DNA from: RHKX01 sp046330285
GTDB lineage: Bacteria > Actinomycetota > Thermoleophilia > Solirubrobacterales > 70-9
Reading direction: 5' to 3'
Length of the DNA stretch: 64,000 bases
Assembly: GCA_046330285.1 (NCBI GenBank)
Contig: JAXLSX010000003.1
Coordinates: 248,001-312,000, forward strand
The position numbers were made by a program, and so were the translations under genes. A model generated the notes under the pieces. It saw only the letters and a program-made list of their open reading frames with translations, was not told the DNA's origin and did not search any database. Of this stretch, positions 59,760-64,000 are shown piece by piece (position 1 is the first letter of the stretch; every line of letters starts with the position of its first letter).

Positions 59760-59768
59760 TAAACCGAA

Positions 59769-60797
59769 TCAGCCGCCGAGCGCCGCCAGCCGCCGGATCG
59801 TCCCGGGCCGGTCCGACCCGAAGACGATCGCGATCATCGAGTCGGCTCCGGAGTCGGCGAAGCGCCCGACCCGCTTCTCCAGGTCGCCCGGCGTGCAGGC
59901 GATCCCGCACATGTCGATCACCTCCGACGACAGCGCCATCGCGGCGCCGATCCGGTCGCCGCCGAGGAACTTGTCCTGGACCTCGTGGGCCTCGTCGGCG
60001 AGGCCGTTGGCGGCGAGGAGGTCGACGTAGAAGTTCTTGTCCTTGGCGCCCATGCCGCCGAGGTAGAAGGCGATCAGCGGGCGCAGCGCGTTCCGCGCCT
60101 CGTCGAGGTCGTCGTCGACGGCGACCGGGACGGTGGGGGCGATGTCGATCTCGCTGCGGTCGCGCCCGGCCTTCGCGAGCCCGGCCTCGAGCGACCCGAA
60201 CAGGCCGGCGCCGTCCTCGGGATCGAAGAAGGCCGGGATCCAGCCGTCGGCGATCTCCCCGGTCAGCTCGACCGACTTCGGTCCGATCGCGCCGACGTAG
60301 ATCGGCAAATGCTCCTGCGGCGGCTTCGCCATCAGCTTCAGCGGCTTGCCGAGCCCCATTCCCTCGCTCGTCGGTATCTGGAAGTTCCGGCCCTCGTGGA
60401 TCACCGGCTCGCGCGCCCACGCCATCCGGACGATCTCGACGTACTCGCGGATCCGCCCGAGCTGGCGCTCGAACGGAACCCCGTACCAGCCCTCCGATAC
60501 CTGCGGGCCCGAGACGCCGAGCCCGAGCCGCATCCGGCCGCCGGAGATCGTGTCGATCGTCGCCGCGGCCATCGCCGCCGCCGTCGGCTGCCGCGCCGGG
60601 ATCTGCATCAACCCCGACCCGATCCCGACCCGCTCGGTCCGGTCGGCGAGCACCGCCAGCACCGAGACGACGTCCTGCCCCCACGCCTCCGAGACCCAGA
60701 CGCACTCGATCCCCGCCTCGTCGGCGGCGGTTGCGAGAGCGATCTGCTCCTCGAACGAGTACCAGGGCCAATAGAGCGCGGAGAGGTGGATCTTCAT
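59769..60797 (-). CDS. LLM-class F420-dependent oxidoreductase
   Basis: A 342-residue luciferase-like oxidoreductase. CVWVSEAWGQDVVSVLA, TIDTISGGRMRLGLGVSGPQ and LPIYVGAIGPKSVEL match the F420-dependent class (long form, ~340 residues). It probably reduces or oxidises a specialised substrate via F420; identity unknown. It is convergent with cysC, and its own start is 29 bases from the beta-propeller gene. Confidence 0.87.
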   Translation of the reverse strand: MKIHLSALYWPWYSFEEQIALATAADEAGIECVWVSEAWGQDVVSVLAVLADRTERVGIGSGLMQIPARQPTAAAMAAATIDTISGGRMRLGLGVSGPQVSEGWYGVPFERQLGRIREYVEIVRMAWAREPVIHEGRNFQIPTSEGMGLGKPLKLMAKPPQEHLPIYVGAIGPKSVELTGEIADGWIPAFFDPEDGAGLFGSLEAGLAKAGRDRSEIDIAPTVPVAVDDDLDEARNALRPLIAFYLGGMGAKDKNFYVDLLAANGLADEAHEVQDKFLGGDRIGAAMALSSEVIDMCGIACTPGDLEKRVGRFADSGADSMIAIVFGSDRPGTIRRLAALGG

Positions 60798-60826
60798 CGC
60801 CGCGATCCTATTCGTGAACTGCGACC

Positions 60827-62575
60827 ATGGTCCGCATGAGCGGGGGAGGCTCGAGACGAGGAAGGCTGCTGATCGGCATTGCTGTCGTTGCCTCGTTCTT
60901 CGCCCTGAACGGCAGGGCGCTCGCCACTCCCGGTGACCTGGATCCGACCTTCGGCGAGAACGGAGTGCAGCGGGTCAACTTGAAGGATGCGCCGCACTAC
61001 TCGACGGTCGGCTCGCTGATCGGAGCCCAGCCGTCCGGATCCCCCGTCCTGGCGGGGGTGGTTCGCTACCAGTACATCGCTCACTCGTTCATGGAAACGA
61101 ACGTGACGTTCGCTGCGGCGGGGCTGAACGACGACGGCACCCTGGACCCGGCCTTCGGAACGGGCGGCTTCGTCATCGGCGGCCTGGGATTGGCCGAGGA
61201 GATCGACCCTTACCGCTCCGTGCCCTCAGCGGCGCTCGCCCGAGACGGGAGCATCGTGGTCGCCGGCATCGGTCCCGACCACAAGTCGTTCTCGGTTGCC
61301 CGCCTGAGCCCGGACGGCACCCCGGATCCGAGCTTCTCCGGTGACGGCATGGCATCGTTCGCGATCGCAGGCACGAACCGATTCCCGAGCGATCCGCACG
61401 TTGCGGTCCTCAGCGACGGATCGGTCATCCTCGCCGGAATCGACCACGCCGGAACCGGGTCCGACGAGAAGCTCCTGCTGGTCAAGTTCGGCACCGACGG
61501 AACGCTCGACCAGTCTTTCGGCACGGACGGCGTGATCGCGACCCCGTCTGAGCGCTCCCGGGCGGTCAACGACCTCGTGGTCGATCCGCAGGACCGGATC
61601 CTGATCTCGAACGGGATCGCCCGGGGACTGCTCGAGGGTCATTCCGAGTCGATCTCCGAGGTGACGCGACTGATGCCCGACGGACAGCCCGACGCCAGCT
61701 TCGGTACCGGCGGAACCTTGCAGGTGGTCAAGCCGATCGACGGCTTCCCATACCCGGAGAGCCCGCGACTGGTGGTCGACGGCAGTCGACACATCTACGA
61801 GTTCACCAACGGGTCGCTGACAAGGCTGAACGAAGACGGGAGCACGGATTCGAGCTTCGGCGTCGACGGCGTCGTCGATCTGAGCGATCGGGGGATATCG
61901 AGCGTCTACCCGGACCCGTCCGGTGGGCTCTTCGTGGCGGGTGCGGGGTGGGGACCGATATCGGCGTTGGTGGTCGGTCACCTCCTCGACGACGGCAGCG
62001 TGGACGCGGACTTCGGTGACGACGGGTGGTCGATCACCTACCACGACGGATCCCTGTGGCAGCCGTCGATGCTGCTTCGCCCTCCGAACCGGTTGCTGGT
62101 CGCCGCAGGCGGCAAGTCGGAGCTGATCGCCCGCCTCCGACTGGACGATGGGGATTCCTCCGATCGGGACGCCGACGGCGTCGAGGGCGCGAGCGACCGC
62201 TGCCCCGGCCGGAGCGGATCCTCCCGATCCGGCTGCCCGGCGTACCCCACATCCGTCGAGATCACGAGATGGAGTGCCGGCAACAAGCCCGGCCGACTGG
62301 CGGGAGCCGTCGTCTCGGTGTCCGCCGACAACCGCTGTCTGGACGAGCGCGAGATTCGTCTGTACGAACGCCGTGGACGCGAGCTGGTGGAGGCCGCCGA
62401 GCTCAGCTACCCGGCCTACGACGCCATCGGCGAGCGCACCACGGAGGTGTTCATCCGCACCGGTCGAACGCTTCGCGGCCACGTGTTCGCCGTGGCTCGG
62501 GGGCTCCGCAAACCCTGGCTCGGGGTCTGCAGCAACGGCCGGTCGGCTTCCTATCGGATCCCGGGAAGCGGCTGA
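60827..62575 (+). CDS. Secreted delta-60 repeat beta-propeller protein
   Basis: A 582-residue exported protein with signal peptide (LLIGIAVVASFFALNG). Seven copies of a ~60-residue repeat start with DGxxDxxFGxxG-like cores: GDLDPTFGENG, DGTLDPAFGTGG, DGTPDPSFSGDG, DGTLDQSFGTDG, DGQPDASFGTGG, DGSTDSSFGVDG and DGSVDADFGDDG, typical of 'delta-60 repeat' proteins. A DRDADGVEGASDRCPG segment resembles a calcium-binding thrombospondin type 3 repeat, and the end carries a beta-sandwich-like tail with paired cysteines. Function unknown. Confidence 0.82.
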   Translation: MVRMSGGGSRRGRLLIGIAVVASFFALNGRALATPGDLDPTFGENGVQRVNLKDAPHYSTVGSLIGAQPSGSPVLAGVVRYQYIAHSFMETNVTFAAAGLNDDGTLDPAFGTGGFVIGGLGLAEEIDPYRSVPSAALARDGSIVVAGIGPDHKSFSVARLSPDGTPDPSFSGDGMASFAIAGTNRFPSDPHVAVLSDGSVILAGIDHAGTGSDEKLLLVKFGTDGTLDQSFGTDGVIATPSERSRAVNDLVVDPQDRILISNGIARGLLEGHSESISEVTRLMPDGQPDASFGTGGTLQVVKPIDGFPYPESPRLVVDGSRHIYEFTNGSLTRLNEDGSTDSSFGVDGVVDLSDRGISSVYPDPSGGLFVAGAGWGPISALVVGHLLDDGSVDADFGDDGWSITYHDGSLWQPSMLLRPPNRLLVAAGGKSELIARLRLDDGDSSDRDADGVEGASDRCPGRSGSSRSGCPAYPTSVEITRWSAGNKPGRLAGAVVSVSADNRCLDEREIRLYERRGRELVEAAELSYPAYDAIGERTTEVFIRTGRTLRGHVFAVARGLRKPWLGVCSNGRSASYRIPGSG

Positions 62576-62624
62576 GTCCCCGCGATCCTATTCGGGTGCC
62601 GCCGAGCCGCGGCCGGATCGTCCC

Positions 62625-63452
62625 CTACGGCTTCGCCGGCACCTGCGGCTCGCCGAGCCCGTAGGTGTCGTAGTCGCCCCACTTGCTGAACGTCTTGTGG
62701 GTCGGGCCGTGGAAGTCCGACGACGCGGTCGGGACGAGGCCGAACTCCTCGCAGAGCTCGAGGCAGTGCTTGGTCTGCTCCTCGGTGTGGGGCGGATAGA
62801 AGGTCTCGATGCCGTCGAGGCCGACGTCGCGGACGAGGCTCTCGACGAGGTCGCGGACCTGGTCGGGATCCTTGACGTCCCAGTAGGGGTGGGCGACGAC
62901 GGCGACGCCGCCGGCCTCGTGGATCAGGTCGACCGCCTGCTCGGCGCTCGGCCAGCTGCGGGAGACGAACGCCTTGGCGCCGGGGACGAGGTACTCCTCG
63001 AAGAACGGGCCGAGGTCGGGACCGGCGCCGGCGGCCTTGGCGATGTGCGGGCGGCCGATCGCGTCGGCGGCTCCGGCCTTGGCGACGGCGTCCTCGAAAG
63101 AGACGTCGACGCCGTGCTCGTTGAGCTTGGCGATGATCTGCTTCGCGCGGTCGACGCGCTCCTGCTGGGCGCGGTCGCAGGCGGGCTGGATCTTGGCGAG
63201 ATCGACCCAGTAGCCGCAGATGTGGAGGTCCTCGGAGTACTTGTGGACGCAGGACATCTCGACCGCCGGGACGTTCTCGATGCCGAGCTCGGCGGCGGTG
63301 CTGTTCGCCTCCTCGACGCCGGCGACGCCGTCGTGGTCGGTCAGGGCCATGACGGTGATCCCCGCTTCGGCGGCGGAGCGGACGACGTCGGCGGGCGGAA
63401 GCTGGCCGTCGGAGACGGTCGAGTGTGACTGGAGATCGATCATGTCTGCCAT
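62625..63452 (-). CDS. PHP-domain phosphoesterase (RNase AM/YciV-like)
   Basis: A 275-residue PHP-domain protein. MIDLQSHSTVSDGQL (HxH-type), ALTDHDGVAG (DHD), AVEMSC (Glu), GGVAVVAHPYWD (His) and ASSDFHG (DxH) are the metal ligands, all present. Related enzymes remove phosphates from 3',5'-nucleoside bisphosphates such as pAp, the by-product of PAPS-dependent sulfation, or act on small RNAs. Divergent from the Rrf2 gene with 36 bases between starts. Confidence 0.85.
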   Translation of the reverse strand: MADMIDLQSHSTVSDGQLPPADVVRSAAEAGITVMALTDHDGVAGVEEANSTAAELGIENVPAVEMSCVHKYSEDLHICGYWVDLAKIQPACDRAQQERVDRAKQIIAKLNEHGVDVSFEDAVAKAGAADAIGRPHIAKAAGAGPDLGPFFEEYLVPGAKAFVSRSWPSAEQAVDLIHEAGGVAVVAHPYWDVKDPDQVRDLVESLVRDVGLDGIETFYPPHTEEQTKHCLELCEEFGLVPTASSDFHGPTHKTFSKWGDYDTYGLGEPQVPAKP

Positions 63453-63488
63453 TCTTACCTATCCCGGTCAAGAAAGCCGGACGCACCG

Positions 63489-63974
63489 ATGAGAATCTCC
63501 GCCAAAGCCGACTATGCCGTGCGAGCGACGCTCGAGCTCGCCTCCTCCCCGGACGGGAAGCCGATCAAGGGGACGCAACTCGCCGAGGCCCAGGAGATCC
63601 CGCTCCAGTTCCTCGAGCACATCCTCCTCGACCTCAAGCGCGCCGGAATGGTCCGAACCAAGCGCGGCGCCCGCGGCGGCTACTGGCTCGCCGAGGATCC
63701 GGCCAAGGTCTCGGTCGCGGACGTCATCCGCGCCGTCGAGGGGCCCCTCGCCAACATCCAGGACCTCGCCCCCGAGGAGACCAAGTACGTCGGCGCCGCC
63801 GAGCGCCTGCGCGACGTCTGGATCGCAGTTCGCCAGAACCTCCGCGAGGTGCTGGAGAACGTGACCCTCGAGCAGCTCGCCAACAAGAAGCTGCCCCCCG
63901 CCGTCACTTCGCTTCTCGACGTACCCGAGGCGTGGTCGGTTCGTGAGACCGGTACTCACGACGTGGTCCGCTGA
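63489..63974 (+). CDS. Rrf2-family regulator, CymR-like (no cysteines)
   Basis: A 161-residue Rrf2 repressor. MRISAKADYAVRATLELASS and LAEAQEIPLQFLEHILLDLK give the winged HTH, followed by GARGGYWLAEDPAKVSVADVIRAVEG. The three cysteines that bind an Fe-S cluster in IscR/NsrR are absent; the whole protein has no Cys, as in CymR, which senses cysteine status through CysK. Near the sulfate genes this fits control of sulfur assimilation. The palindrome at 55043-55059 is a candidate target. Confidence 0.88.
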   Translation: MRISAKADYAVRATLELASSPDGKPIKGTQLAEAQEIPLQFLEHILLDLKRAGMVRTKRGARGGYWLAEDPAKVSVADVIRAVEGPLANIQDLAPEETKYVGAAERLRDVWIAVRQNLREVLENVTLEQLANKKLPPAVTSLLDVPEAWSVRETGTHDVVR

Positions 63975-64000
63975 CCGTCGTTTCCGGTAGCATCGCGAGC

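Noticed and set aside
63453..63488. Possible sulfur operator (TACCT...) between the PHP and Rrf2 genes
   Set aside because: Only five bases match the site at 55043-55059 and symmetry is lacking, so the resemblance is not meaningful.

Overview
The window is very GC-rich, gene-dense DNA. It has actinobacterial habits: many GTG and TTG starts, stop/start overlaps of 1 to 4 bases, F420/luciferase-type oxidoreductases, a wax ester synthase, and assimilatory APS reductase. The secreted protein at 1669-2766, with its WRPTPSMVVALTALF leader, is of a type I associate with the class Thermoleophilia (Solirubrobacterales). That placement is inference from gene content, not a database result.

Layout. 1-2766: a small ion-channel-like protein, an FUSC-type membrane protein and a secreted surface protein. 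2792-4464: a 1.6-kb insert carrying one Fic-domain gene, bounded by an intact tRNA-Arg(ACG) gene and a 43-base copy of that tRNA's 3' half; this is the clearest sign of horizontal transfer. 4552-12973: lipid and redox metabolism (VOC protein, cytochrome P450, HD-domain protein, wax ester synthase, luciferase-like oxidoreductase, DJ-1/PfpI protein, TetR regulator) plus an AbiEi/DUF559-like gene. 12977-17348: two tRNA-Ser genes, a PLP-fold/lactone-oxidase gene pair, and a class III cyclase with an Rv1264-like N-terminal region beside an ABM-like protein. 17500-27400: extracellular polysaccharide functions (two OafA-type acyltransferases, GH26-like and GH114 secreted hydrolases, a UDP-glucuronate decarboxylase, two GT4 enzymes). 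27667-30757: TetR regulator, enoyl-CoA hydratase and methylmalonyl-CoA mutase catalytic subunit; with the acyl-CoA carboxylase beta subunit at 48714-50282 these fit propionyl/methylmalonyl-CoA metabolism.

30771-48653 is a large glycan assembly and export locus. It has a Wzm/Wzt-type ABC transporter whose ATPase carries a C-terminal extension, a 909-residue GT2+GT4 double glycosyltransferase, other GT2 and GT-C enzymes, four SAM methyltransferases, two paralogous PhyH-family Fe/2-oxoglutarate oxygenases, a hexapeptide acyltransferase and a sulfotransferase-like protein. The methyltransferase overlapping the permease ends in a coiled coil and a basic tail. With the Wzt extension this suggests an ABC-dependent pathway in which a methylated chain end is recognised for export, by analogy with WbdD/Wzt.

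55125-63974 is dominated by sulfate assimilation: siroheme sulfite reductase, [4Fe-4S] APS reductase, ATP sulfurylase and APS kinase, then a PHP phosphoesterase and a cysteine-free Rrf2 regulator of the CymR kind. A perfect 17-base palindrome lies just upstream of the sulfite reductase. PAPS made by the kinase is not needed by the APS reductase, so it may feed sulfotransferases. A strongly structured, bistable inverted repeat lies in the gap after the APS kinase terminator.

No CRISPR array, insertion sequence, transposase, integrase or rRNA gene was seen.
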